The position numbers were made by a program, and so were the translations under genes. Below, piece after piece: positions 8,637-15,503 of a DNA stretch of 64,000 bases (position 1 is the stretch's first letter; every line of letters begins with the position of its first letter). The DNA is from Bacillus manliponensis (GTDB taxonomy: Bacteria; Bacillota; Bacilli; Bacillales; Bacillaceae_G): assembly GCF_000712595.1 (NCBI RefSeq), contig NZ_JOTN01000007.1, forward strand, positions 62,001 through 126,000. The letters are read 5' to 3'. A model generated the notes under the pieces. That model saw only the letters and a list, made by a program, of their open reading frames with translations. It searched no databases and was not told the origin of the DNA.

Positions 8637-9129
8637 ATAAAAGCTTCGCCATATAATATTCATTTTTCGGTTCTCCATTAACAATAACACCGTGAACGGC
8701 TTCACCTTCAACATTAAAGCCACATTTTTTATATAATGAAATGGCTCTTTCATTATGAGCCATTACTTTTAGTTCTAGCCTTAGTATTTCATGTTCACGA
8801 GCCCACTCTTCTACAGTATGAAACAATTGTTTTCCAATTCCTTGTCCTGCATAATCTTGAAGAATACCGATTGCTAAGTAAACGCTATGCTTATTTCGCT
8901 GAACAGTTCCGCCGCGAGCAAGTATATAACCTACAAGCTCGTTGTCTTTTTCTGCGACAAAAATACTTGAATTAGGAGAAGAAAGAAACGTTTGAATGAT
9001 TGTGATTTGTTTCTCTATCGTTAACTTTCGTTCATTTCGTTCAAAAAGCATAAAATCTGTTTCACCGTCAATTGCTTGACATAGTGTTAAAAAAGTAGCG
9101 GCATCTTGTTCTGTAATTTCACGAATCAT
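8635..9129 (-). CDS. GNAT-family N-acetyltransferase
   Basis: A 164-residue acetyltransferase with a complete GNAT core: the strand VGYILARGG, the acetyl-CoA loop region LAIGILQDYAGQGIGKQLF (Q-G-x-G-K type), and the C-terminal ERAISLYKKCGFNVEGEAVHGVIVNGE typical of the subfamily that acetylates small molecules or protein ends. The ATG has a weak upstream ribosome site. It stands alone on the - strand between the protease and a small DUF4023-type gene. The substrate is unknown. Confidence 0.85.
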   Translation of the reverse strand: MIREITEQDAATFLTLCQAIDGETDFMLFERNERKLTIEKQITIIQTFLSSPNSSIFVAEKDNELVGYILARGGTVQRNKHSVYLAIGILQDYAGQGIGKQLFHTVEEWAREHEILRLELKVMAHNERAISLYKKCGFNVEGEAVHGVIVNGEPKNEYYMAKLL

Positions 9130-9321
9130 AGTAAATCCCTCTTTCTCATTTTGTATAGAACAGTAATATTCTTTGTCTATATGTAAAACTCCTGTTATGA
9201 GTAGAGGGATTTGTATGTTTGTTATAAGGAAAAATGTTTTTGGAAATAGAAGGAATTTATATTTCTCTTATAGAAATTAAATACCTACAAATAAAATAGT
9301 GTATTTATCCAATTCAAATAA

Positions 9322-9444
9322 TTACTTATGCGTTTTATTTGGTTTCTTCTTACCAGGATTTCCATTCCCTTGACGCTTGCGATTTCTCTCATCTTTCTCT
9401 TGTTTCTCATGTAAATTTTCTACAAAATCATTTGAATTATTCAC
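9322..9444 (-). CDS. DUF4023-type small protein (40 aa)
   Basis: A 40-residue, very hydrophilic protein starting with GTG 8 bases after a strong AAGGAGG. It begins MNNSNDFVENLHEKQEKDE and ends in a basic tail (RNRKRQGNGNPGKKKPNKTHK). Length, the N-terminal FVE-LHE-Q pattern and the G-x-GNP motif fit the small Bacillus family known as DUF4023, of unknown function. The strong ribosome site and family resemblance argue that it is real. No partner gene is apparent. Confidence 0.72.
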   Translation of the reverse strand: MNNSNDFVENLHEKQEKDERNRKRQGNGNPGKKKPNKTHK

Positions 9445-9525
9445 TGCTATGGCCTCCTTAATTATTATTATATCTTCCGTTACTATAACCATTTTCAGTT
9501 GCTTTTATTTACAAATACTCCTTTG

Positions 9526-9684
9526 TTTATCCCGCTATTTGCGGGCTGTAAAACCCCCATCTCAAAACTTAGAGAACTCATAGAAGTTTAGGTGGGAGAT
9601 AAACAGCCCGTAAAAGCCCGATTGGTCGGGCTGACACTCAGTGGGGGATGAAGAAAACCCCCACTGAGTGAAGTTTCACTTTAT
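9526..9684 (+). repeat. bcr1-like repeat, copy A (full length)
   Basis: A 159-base element bounded by TTTAT at 9526-9530 and 9680-9684. It holds an outer part in which GGGCTGTAAAA and ACAGCCCGTAAAA can pair, and a distal perfect 13-bp stem (9635-9647 with 9658-9670). The size and flanking TTTAT fit bcr1, a mobile-like repeat described only in the B. cereus group. Six related copies or fragments lie elsewhere in the window. Confidence 0.85.
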
Positions 9685-9732
9685 AACAAACCCTTAATTT
9701 TGTTCCCCCTTTATATTTATATAAATATAGGA

Positions 9733-9759
9733 CCTCTCTTTTATAGAGAGGATTTTTTT
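9733..9759 (+). terminator. Intrinsic terminator-like hairpin
   Basis: CCTCTC / GAGAGG stem followed by ATTTTTTTT. No + strand gene lies directly upstream; it could end transcription coming from copy A of the repeat and insulate the next operon. Confidence 0.6.
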
Positions 9760-9809
9760 TGGCGCTGTAGAAGCTATTTTGGATATGTAAAAATAGAAAG
9801 GAGGCAAAT

Positions 9810-10400
9810 ATGAAAATAATTTTTGTTAGACATGGAGAGGGGATGCATACTGTAGATTTGCCGAAGAGTCTGCAAATCTATCATCCTTTTTTAACAAAGA
9901 AGGGGAAAGAGCAAGTTCGATTATTAAGAGACACACTCCCTTTACAAAGTAATGATTTGTTAGTTGTAAGTCCAACAGTTCGAACGCTGGAGACGGCATC
10001 GTTATGGAGTGAAAATGTAGATTGTATAAAGATTGTTCATCCAGCTGTAGCACCGCGAATATTTCCTTATAAGGATAGAGGAAGAACATTGCCGTGCGAT
10101 CAAATGTTAAGTCAAAATGATGTCCAAACATTATTTCCTCAATTTCTATTAAAAGAAGATAAATTGTTATGGCACGATGGTATCAATGTTATTTCACCAT
10201 GTGAGTTACAAAAAGCGATAACGAATTTTTTGAAGTGGTGTATGGAACAGAAGACGGATCGAATTTGTGTTGTATCACATGATGGAACAATTACAGCTTA
10301 TAGAGAACACATTAACAAGGAGACACTTACGCGTAAGGACTTTTTAAACGAAGCTATGTGGTATGAAATTATTTTGTCAAATATGGAGGAGAGAATATGA
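9810..10400 (+). CDS. Histidine phosphatase family protein (phosphoglycerate-mutase-like)
   Basis: A 196-residue member of the histidine phosphatase superfamily. The catalytic motif is at the very start (FVRHGEG, with H8 as the likely phosphohistidine), followed by a typical SPTVRTLETA (arginine in the phosphate pocket) and a late VVSHDGTI (the second catalytic histidine). Such proteins act on phospho-sugars, nucleotides or other small phosphoesters. ATG follows AAGGAGG. The stop overlaps the next gene by four bases (ATGA), so the two are almost surely cotranslated; that partner has caspase-fold-like motifs. The substrate is unknown. Confidence 0.85.
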   Translation: MKIIFVRHGEGMHTVDLPKSLQIYHPFLTKKGKEQVRLLRDTLPLQSNDLLVVSPTVRTLETASLWSENVDCIKIVHPAVAPRIFPYKDRGRTLPCDQMLSQNDVQTLFPQFLLKEDKLLWHDGINVISPCELQKAITNFLKWCMEQKTDRICVVSHDGTITAYREHINKETLTRKDFLNEAMWYEIILSNMEERI

Positions 10401-10930
10401 ATGTTGCATTAGTCGTTGGAGAGAATAGTGACTTAGAGGCGCAAGCGTTGAGAGCAAACCTTGAGTATTTTGGTGCAAAGGTTGTTACATATTGGACGGG
10501 CAGGCCGCTTGATTTGATTCATGTATTATCAGGGAAAAGTATATACGATGATATGGAGTACATTGTTTTTTGTTTTCACGGGGATGAGGGCAAGTTTATC
10601 ATGACTGAACTAGGTGAGGACATATATGAAGAGGGAGAACCAAGAGGGGATTTTGGTGCCGAGGAAATAAAGCGATATGCGAAGTTAGATGGAAGATATG
10701 TTGTGAATAGTGGCTGTACGTTAGGTGAAAAAGCGCTTGCTAAAGCTTTTATCGAAAAAGGAGCGCAGGCATACATTGGATCGAGTGATTACGTAGATGG
10801 AAATGCATCACTCTTATTTATAACTCGTTTCTTTTACGAGCTTATCAATCATGAAGTAAACATTGAAGAAGCATTTCAAATTGCGCAGAAAATGGATGAA
10901 GAAACAGGATCGTTCGAACTATATAAATGA
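10397..10930 (+). CDS. Uncharacterised protein with caspase-fold (clan CD)-like His/Cys motifs
   Basis: A 177-residue protein with no obvious signal or membrane segment. It has a hydrophobic strand ending in a His-Gly (YIVFCFHGDEG, H61), and about 45 residues later a hydrophobic strand ending in a Cys (RYVVNSGCTLGEKALAKAF, C107), followed by GAQAYIGSSDYVDG. The order and local setting of the His and Cys match clan CD proteases (caspase, gingipain, CHAT), though the protein is short and it may be a non-protease relative. It overlaps the upstream histidine phosphatase by ATGA and is followed by a terminator, forming a closed two-gene operon. Function is unknown. Confidence 0.6.
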   Translation: MNVALVVGENSDLEAQALRANLEYFGAKVVTYWTGRPLDLIHVLSGKSIYDDMEYIVFCFHGDEGKFIMTELGEDIYEEGEPRGDFGAEEIKRYAKLDGRYVVNSGCTLGEKALAKAFIEKGAQAYIGSSDYVDGNASLLFITRFFYELINHEVNIEEAFQIAQKMDEETGSFELYK

Positions 10931-10966
10931 AAAAGCGTGCAGATGGGAAGCACGCTTTTTCTTATA
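10930..10966 (+). terminator. Intrinsic terminator
   Basis: AAAAAGCGTGC / GCACGCTTTTT stem with T-run, directly after the stop of the caspase-like gene; it closes the two-gene operon. Confidence 0.85.
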
Positions 10967-11010
10967 TGTAAAATAGTTTTAAAATTGTAGTAGTAAGGTA
11001 AGACTGGTAA

Positions 11011-11841
11011 TTAGCAGAGCGCAGCATCCATCATTGCGAATAGAAATTTTCGATTTCCAGGAAGTTGTACCGAACCTTTCATCATGAGCGGAGAGCGAAG
11101 TGTTTCTTGAAATCCATATGTATGTAATTGATGTGAAAAGTTTGTTTGAGAAGCGGGTACGTCTACACGAACAGTTCCGCTCCATTTTTCACATATAGAG
11201 AGGAGTAAATGCAATGCGTCTTCTTCATATTTAGCAATAAGTGGTGTTACGCATAATGTGTCACCTTTTATAAAGCAAAACGCAAAAGCTCCTACGCTAT
11301 CTCTTCTTTCTATTTTGAAAGCAAAGTGTGTTCGATCTAACAATGTTTTATATAAGTGAGAGCGGTGAGCCCCACTTGCTATATAATCCATTTCAACTAA
11401 TGTTGGAAGATCGTATGAAGTAATGTCTTTTATAGAGAAGAAACTGTTTATGGTGGTGCTCTTTTTTCGTTCTAATCGATGGATGAAAGTAACGGTATGA
11501 AATCCGTGTTTCTCGTATAAAGGAGCCCCCATGTCAGTAGCAACTAATAAAAACGGAGGTGTCTCGTTTAAGCAACTGTTTAAAAGGGCCGTTCCTAGTC
11601 CTTTTTTCTGAAACTTTGGATGAACGATTAGCATACCGATGGATGTAAATCCTTTCTCATATGGAAATAAAGCAATAGAAGAAATAAGCTCGGTTTTATG
11701 GAAGTGACCGAACAATGTACCAATGGATAAAAACATTTTATATTGTTCTTCTATGAAAGACGGATGTTGTAACCAACCTATTGATTTATTGAGGTTTAAC
11801 ATGTTTGGAATGTGTCGTTTGTCTAATTGTCTTACGTGCAT
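11011..11841 (-). CDS. Two-domain GNAT N-acetyltransferase
   Basis: A 276-residue protein with two GNAT-like halves. The N-terminal domain (about 1-135) has the full acetyl-CoA site (IGMLIVHPKFQKKGLGTALL, with Q-K-K-G-L-G) and the closing PLYEKHGFHTVTFIHRLER. The C-terminal half (about 140-270) is a degenerate second GNAT-like fold with a late GFQETLRSPLMMKG, as in proteins where it supports substrate binding. The N-terminal start MHVRQLDKRHIPNMLNLNKS is typical. Single gene on the - strand, divergent from the alkaline phosphatase. Substrate unknown. Confidence 0.82.
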   Translation of the reverse strand: MHVRQLDKRHIPNMLNLNKSIGWLQHPSFIEEQYKMFLSIGTLFGHFHKTELISSIALFPYEKGFTSIGMLIVHPKFQKKGLGTALLNSCLNETPPFLLVATDMGAPLYEKHGFHTVTFIHRLERKKSTTINSFFSIKDITSYDLPTLVEMDYIASGAHRSHLYKTLLDRTHFAFKIERRDSVGAFAFCFIKGDTLCVTPLIAKYEEDALHLLLSICEKWSGTVRVDVPASQTNFSHQLHTYGFQETLRSPLMMKGSVQLPGNRKFLFAMMDAALC

Positions 11842-11927
11842 ATTTTATACCTCCTTCTTTTAATAGTTTAGCAAGAAATAAGGGAGATGCTTCAAAATCT
11901 ACAAAATAATTCATAAACTAACACATC

Positions 11928-11977
11928 TTAACATAAATTTACAAAACCTTTACATGAGCCTAATTTTTCCTTAATAC
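11928..11977 (+). promoter_or_regulatory. PHO box and promoter of the alkaline phosphatase gene
   Basis: Three TTAACA-like hexamers, TTAACA (11928-11933), TTACAA (11939-11944) and TTACAT (11950-11955), lie exactly 11 bases apart, the spacing bound by phosphorylated PhoP. A -10-like TAATAC (11972-11977) follows 16 bases after the last repeat, which takes the place of a -35. Confidence 0.75.
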
Positions 11978-12031
11978 TTTTCCCTTACATTGTTAGTAGA
12001 AACTTAAACAAGACCTTAGGGGGACTTAATC

Positions 12032-13411
12032 GTGAAAAAATTTGTAAAGAAAGCATTGCCATTGGCAGCATTGTCAACGCTAGTATTCACTTCAGCTGTA
12101 GGATGTAGCGCGACAGGTTCGGATGAAAAAGCTGCAAAAGCTAACGGTACGAAAATTAAAAATGTCATTGTATTAATTGGAGATGGAATGGGGCCTTCTT
12201 ATATGACGGCACATCGTTATATGAAGGATGATCCAAATACAAAGAAAATGGAAAAAACAGAATTTGATAAATATTTAGTAGGGACACAAATGACATACCC
12301 AGAAGATGAGCATGAAAATATTACTGATTCAGCTTCGGCAGCAACAGCGATGTCTTCAGGTATTAAAACATACAATGCCGCAATCGCTGTAGATAATGAT
12401 AAAAAGGAAGTAAAAACAGTACTAGAACAAGCGAAGGAAAAAGGTAAAGCAACAGGGTTAGTTGCAACTTCTGAAATTACGCATGCAACACCAGCAGCGT
12501 TTGGTGCACATGATGTGAGCCGCAAAAATATGAATGAGATTGCAAATGATTATTTTGATGAAAAAATAGATAATAAGCATAAAATTGATGTAATGCTTGG
12601 TGGCGGTGTTGATAACTTTGTACGTGATGACCGTAACTTAACAGAAGAGTTTGAAAAATCTGACTATAGCTATGTAACAGACCGTGAGCAATTATTAAAG
12701 GATAAAAACGAGCAAGTACTTGGTCTATTTGCACCAGCTGGTTTAGATAAGGCAATTGACCGCAGTGCGGAAACACCTTCTTTAGAAGAAATGACAAAAG
12801 CAGCGATTGACCGTTTAAACAAAGATAAAGATGGTTTCTTCTTAATGGTTGAAGGTAGTCAAATTGACTGGGCTGGTCATGATAACGACGTAGTGGCAGC
12901 GATGAGTGAAATGGAAGACTTTGAAAAAGCATTTAAAGCAGCGATTGATTTTGCGAAAAAAGATAAAGAAACATTAGTTGTAACAACTGCAGATCATTCT
13001 ACAGGTGGCTTCACTCTTGGCGTAGATGGTGAGTACAACTTTGATGCAAACGTATTAAAAGCAGCAAAGCGTACACCAGACTTTATGGCGAAAGAAATTG
13101 CGAATGGTGCAAGTGTTGAAGAAACATTAAAAGCAAATGTTGAATTAGAATTTACACCAGAAGAAATTGCAGCAGTGAATGAAGCAGCAGTAACAAAAGA
13201 TGTAACGAAAATTGATGACGCAATTGAAAAAATCTTCGATGTGCGCTCTTTCACAGGCTGGACAACAGGTGGACACACTGGTGAAGATGTAGGTGTATAT
13301 GCATACGGACCAGGAAAACACTTATTCACTGGTGTACAAGAGAATACAAACTTAGCAAAACGTGTATTTGATATTATTGGTGGCGGTGACCCAAATAAAG
13401 ATCGCTATTAA
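12032..13411 (+). CDS. Alkaline phosphatase, lipoprotein form
   Basis: A 459-residue phosphomonoesterase of the PhoA fold that releases phosphate outside the cell. The N-terminus is a lipoprotein signal (lipobox-like TSAVGC, Cys at about residue 25), so it is probably membrane-anchored. Active-site motifs are all visible: metal-binding IGDGMG, the nucleophile segment TDSASAATAMSSG, EGSQIDWAGHDND, TTADHSTGG and TTGGHTGED. The start codon follows AGGGGG. A three-repeat PHO box upstream predicts induction by PhoP under phosphate starvation. A strong terminator closes the gene. Confidence 0.93.
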   Translation: MKKFVKKALPLAALSTLVFTSAVGCSATGSDEKAAKANGTKIKNVIVLIGDGMGPSYMTAHRYMKDDPNTKKMEKTEFDKYLVGTQMTYPEDEHENITDSASAATAMSSGIKTYNAAIAVDNDKKEVKTVLEQAKEKGKATGLVATSEITHATPAAFGAHDVSRKNMNEIANDYFDEKIDNKHKIDVMLGGGVDNFVRDDRNLTEEFEKSDYSYVTDREQLLKDKNEQVLGLFAPAGLDKAIDRSAETPSLEEMTKAAIDRLNKDKDGFFLMVEGSQIDWAGHDNDVVAAMSEMEDFEKAFKAAIDFAKKDKETLVVTTADHSTGGFTLGVDGEYNFDANVLKAAKRTPDFMAKEIANGASVEETLKANVELEFTPEEIAAVNEAAVTKDVTKIDDAIEKIFDVRSFTGWTTGGHTGEDVGVYAYGPGKHLFTGVQENTNLAKRVFDIIGGGDPNKDRY

Positions 13412-13412
13412 G

Positions 13413-13457
13413 AAAATAGAAAAAGCGCGGCATTAACGCCTCGCTTTTTCTATTTTG
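13413..13457 (+). terminator. Intrinsic terminator after alkaline phosphatase
   Basis: Fifteen-base arms AAAATAGAAAAAGCG and CGCTTTTTCTATTTT flank a loop, starting just after the phosphatase stop. The same structure lies close upstream of the next gene's ribosome site. Confidence 0.85.
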
Positions 13458-13475
13458 TTTAAAGGAGTAGAAAAA

Positions 13476-13949
13476 ATGATTAAAAAGATTTTAGTATCGG
13501 TTGGAATAGGAGCATTACTTGTCGGGTGTAATTCAAATGAGGAAAAGATAGAAGAAAAAGAAAGAACCATTCAAGAACAAGAGATGATTGAGATGACAGA
13601 AGAGGATGAGCAATCGCTAAAACAATTAGTGAATCAGTATGTGCAAACAATAAATGAAAATTTGTTTGAAGAGCACATGAGTTTGTATTCTTCTAGTGCT
13701 ATGAATTTTGATGACACAAAAGCACAGAAAGAAGCAGATTTTAAAAGAGGAAATGTACAAGTTGAACTATTAACTACTGATGTAAAGAAGTTTGAGGGAG
13801 ATTATGCAGTAATTGAAACGACTGAAAAAGAAAATAAAAATAGCAAAGTAGTAGAAAAGAAAGTTCAATATGGGATAGGAAAAGAAAGTGGTGGTTGGAA
13901 AATAGAGGATGTACGGATAATTGAGAAAAAAGAAAGTGAAGCTTTGTAA
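13476..13949 (+). CDS. Small lipoprotein with SnoaL/NTF2-like domain (tentative)
   Basis: A 157-residue lipoprotein: positively charged start (MIKKILVS), hydrophobic core and lipobox LLVGC, then a charged linker and a C-terminal domain of about 110 residues (LKQLVNQYVQTINENLFEEHMSLYSSS, then YAVIETTEKENKN and GWKIEDVRII). The pattern resembles NTF2/SnoaL-like or DUF4878-type extracytoplasmic domains, but I cannot place it firmly. I chose the ATG at 13476, which follows AAAGGAG; an earlier in-frame ATG lies inside the terminator region. Single gene. Confidence 0.75.
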   Translation: MIKKILVSVGIGALLVGCNSNEEKIEEKERTIQEQEMIEMTEEDEQSLKQLVNQYVQTINENLFEEHMSLYSSSAMNFDDTKAQKEADFKRGNVQVELLTTDVKKFEGDYAVIETTEKENKNSKVVEKKVQYGIGKESGGWKIEDVRIIEKKESEAL

Positions 13950-13972
13950 ACGAAAAGCTTCACTTTCTTTTT
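13925..13972. terminator. Bidirectional terminator
   Basis: Long arms (AAAAAGAAAGTGAAGCTTT / AAAGCTTCACTTTCTTTTT) shared by the convergent lipoprotein and small alarmone synthetase genes; both stop codons lie within or touch it. Confidence 0.85.
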
Positions 13973-14621
13973 AAACTGGTAATAAAATACGTTCTGAACA
14001 TGCTTCGATTTCATCGATATCATGGCGAATCGATTCCATTTTGTTATCAAGTTCTTCTGCTTTGAAAGCAGCATCACGTAATTCATGGCTTAAATATTCA
14101 GGGATTTTCCCTTCGTATTTATAGTACAATTTATGTTCTAAACTTGCCCAAAAATCCATCGCCATTGTACGAATTTGAATTTCAGCAAAAACTTCTTTCG
14201 TACCGGAATTCAGTGATAATGGGTATTTAATAATCATATGTAGACTTTTATAACCATTTTGTTTTGGGTTTTTAATATAGTCTTTTACTTTAATAACTTC
14301 CATATCTCCTCGGTTCATAATCAAGTTCTTTAAATAATAAATGTCTTCTATAAAACAACATGTGATTCGAATGCCGATAATATCTTGCAAATGGTTTTGG
14401 GCATTTTCGATCGTTGGTATTAAATTTTTTCTTTCCAACTTTTTAATAATGCTTTCTGGTTGTTTTAAACGTGTTTTTATATGTTCAAACGGGTTATAGT
14501 CTTCTAAGAACTGTGCTTCCCGGTTCATTATCTCAAATTTTGTTTTTAATTCTTCTAATGCAAATGTGTAAGGTAATACAAATGCTTTCCAGTAATTAAT
14601 TGTAGATTCATTATAATCCAT
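13971..14621 (-). CDS. relP: Small alarmone (p)ppGpp synthetase, SasA/RelP (YwaC) type
   Basis: A 216-residue single-domain GTP pyrophosphokinase that transfers pyrophosphate from ATP to GDP or GTP, making the stringent-response alarmone. Synthetase motifs are clear: FEHIKTRLKQPESIIKKLERK (ATP-binding basic stretch), HLQDIIGIRITCCFIEDIYYL (G-loop region), KQNGYKSLHMIIKY and AEIQIRTMAMDFWASLEHKLYYK. It lacks hydrolase, TGS and ACT domains, and aligns best in memory with B. subtilis YwaC. ATG at 14621 follows AAAGGTG; a GTG three codons earlier is possible. A tiny membrane-peptide ORF precedes it. Confidence 0.9.
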   Translation of the reverse strand: MDYNESTINYWKAFVLPYTFALEELKTKFEIMNREAQFLEDYNPFEHIKTRLKQPESIIKKLERKNLIPTIENAQNHLQDIIGIRITCCFIEDIYYLKNLIMNRGDMEVIKVKDYIKNPKQNGYKSLHMIIKYPLSLNSGTKEVFAEIQIRTMAMDFWASLEHKLYYKYEGKIPEYLSHELRDAAFKAEELDNKMESIRHDIDEIEACSERILLPV

Positions 14622-14655
14622 GTTATACACACCTTTTTCGTATTTAAAAGCGAGC

Positions 14656-14727
14656 TTATACTAAATACCAAATCATATAAGCGCACGCAGCAAATGATGA
14701 AATCATAAAGCGATGACGAATTTTCAT
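14656..14727 (-). CDS. Possible 23-residue membrane peptide upstream of relP
   Basis: The ATG at 14727 lies 8 bases after AGGAGGG and opens a 23-codon frame encoding MKIRHRFMISSF-AACAYMIWYLV, a basic start followed by one membrane-spanning stretch. It ends 35 bases before relP. A second frame from ATG 14731 with the same ribosome site would run into relP and looks less natural. No homologue is known to me; it may be a small membrane protein or a leader peptide. Confidence 0.4.
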   Translation of the reverse strand: MKIRHRFMISSFAACAYMIWYLV

Positions 14728-14876
14728 TCATACTGCCCTCCTTTTTTATTAGAAATGTCGTACCCGTTTGTGGATAAAAATGTAAAGGTACTATGTACAA
14801 TTTTTATAGTAATATACTGATGTGAATTTCGTATGAACAATTTGTTTCAGATTTTTGACTTTTATGTTACCGTCGG

Positions 14877-14902
14877 AAAACATCTCGAATTCGAGATGTT
14901 TT
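14877..14902. promoter_or_regulatory. Perfect palindrome matching an MhqR-type operator
   Basis: The core ATCTCGAATTCGAGAT is identical to the palindrome bound by the MarR-family repressor MhqR in B. subtilis, and the symmetry extends to 26 bases with AAAAC/GTTTT arms. It lies about 35 bases before a nitroreductase relic. The repressor normally responds to quinones and controls genes for nitroreductases and dioxygenases. It could also act as a hairpin terminator. Confidence 0.6.
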
Positions 14903-14916
14903 GTTTGCTTTCTTGA

Positions 14917-15072
14917 TTTGTAAAGAATATTGTAAAGATAAAAGAATTAAATATTCCAGAACATCTTATTCCAGTCTTAATGATACCGATTGGAAAATGT
15001 GATGGAAGTAAGATTCGTCCACGTGGATATAGAAAACCAATGGGTGAGTTTGTTACATATGAGACATTTTAA
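14917..15072 (+). pseudogene. Nitroreductase relic (C-terminal fragment, mhqN-like)
   Basis: An open frame from after a TGA (14914-14916) to TAA at 15070-15072 encodes, from about 14941, KELNIPEHLIPVLMIPIGK, then RPRGYRKPMGEFVTYETF. This is the conserved C-terminus of NAD(P)H-dependent nitroreductases, which end in a similar RPRGYRKPV-EFV. The rest of the enzyme (about 150 residues) is missing, and there is no start with a ribosome site. It is a remnant of a deleted gene. The adjacent MhqR-type box suggests that it was an mhqN-like gene. Confidence 0.75.
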
Positions 15073-15141
15073 TGTTAATTAAAACTATAAATTTATATAA
15101 ATAGAAGTGATTCTTATAAAGAACTACTTCTATTCATATAA

Positions 15142-15198
15142 TTGACAAACTAAGTAGAAGAGATTATCATAAGATTAAATCGTAATCATTACGTTTTA
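15142..15198 (+). promoter_or_regulatory. rpmG promoter overlapped by a Zur box
   Basis: TTGACA (15142-15147), a 17-base spacer and TATCAT (15165-15170) form a good promoter. Beginning at the expected start of transcription is a near-perfect palindrome at 15176-15198 whose core AAATCGTAATCATTACG agrees with the Zur consensus (AAATCGTAATNATTACGATTT); only one position in the right arm departs. Zur with zinc would repress rpmG. Confidence 0.8.
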
Positions 15199-15234
15199 GT
15201 TGCAAAACTTTACATAGATAAGGAGATGAATGAA

Positions 15235-15384
15235 ATGCGTGTAAACATTACATTAGCGTGCACAGAATGCGGTGATCGTAATTACATTACAAAAAAGAAC
15301 AAGCGTAATAATCCGGAGCGTATTGAACTAAAAAAATATTGCCCAAGATTAAAGCGCGTAACGTTGCACCGTGAAACGAAGTAA
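15235..15384 (+). CDS. rpmG: Ribosomal protein L33 (bL33), zinc-regulated paralogue
   Basis: A 49-residue large-subunit protein, [20 protein letters not shown] to the typical end TLHRETK. It has C9, C12 and C36 of the zinc site but L39 in place of the fourth cysteine. In Bacillus, paralogues under Zur usually lack the cysteines and replace the zinc forms during zinc shortage; this one sits behind a Zur box yet keeps three of four. ATG follows AAGGAG by 8 bases. It is a single gene ended by a perfect terminator. Confidence 0.95.
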   Translation: MRVNITLACTECGDRNYITKKNKRNNPERIELKKYCPRLKRVTLHRETK

Positions 15385-15390
15385 AGAGTA

Positions 15391-15427
15391 AACAAGGCTG
15401 CTAGGAAATTTCCTAGCAGCCTTGTTT
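15391..15427 (+). terminator. Intrinsic terminator of rpmG
   Basis: AACAAGGCTGCTAGGAAA with its perfect complement and a following T-run; a strong structure 6 bases after the stop. Confidence 0.92.
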
Positions 15428-15503
15428 TATTATAGTTGTTTGTAAAAAATACCAAAACTACATGCTATAATAAAAATATACTTTTAGGGCGGAGGGATAC
15501 GAT

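Noticed and set aside
9531-9679. CRISPR array or tRNA cluster in the repeats
   Set aside because: Copies are dispersed singly, not in tandem with spacers, and lack tRNA features; they fit a dispersed bcr1-like repeat.
12477-13329. Long - strand ORFs inside the alkaline phosphatase gene
   Set aside because: They overlap a clear enzyme gene over their whole length and have low-complexity, shadow-type sequence.
14555-14731. Longer ORF from ATG 14731 (58 residues) upstream of relP
   Set aside because: It shares the ribosome site but overlaps relP by over 60 bases; the 23-codon frame from 14727 has better spacing and ends before relP.
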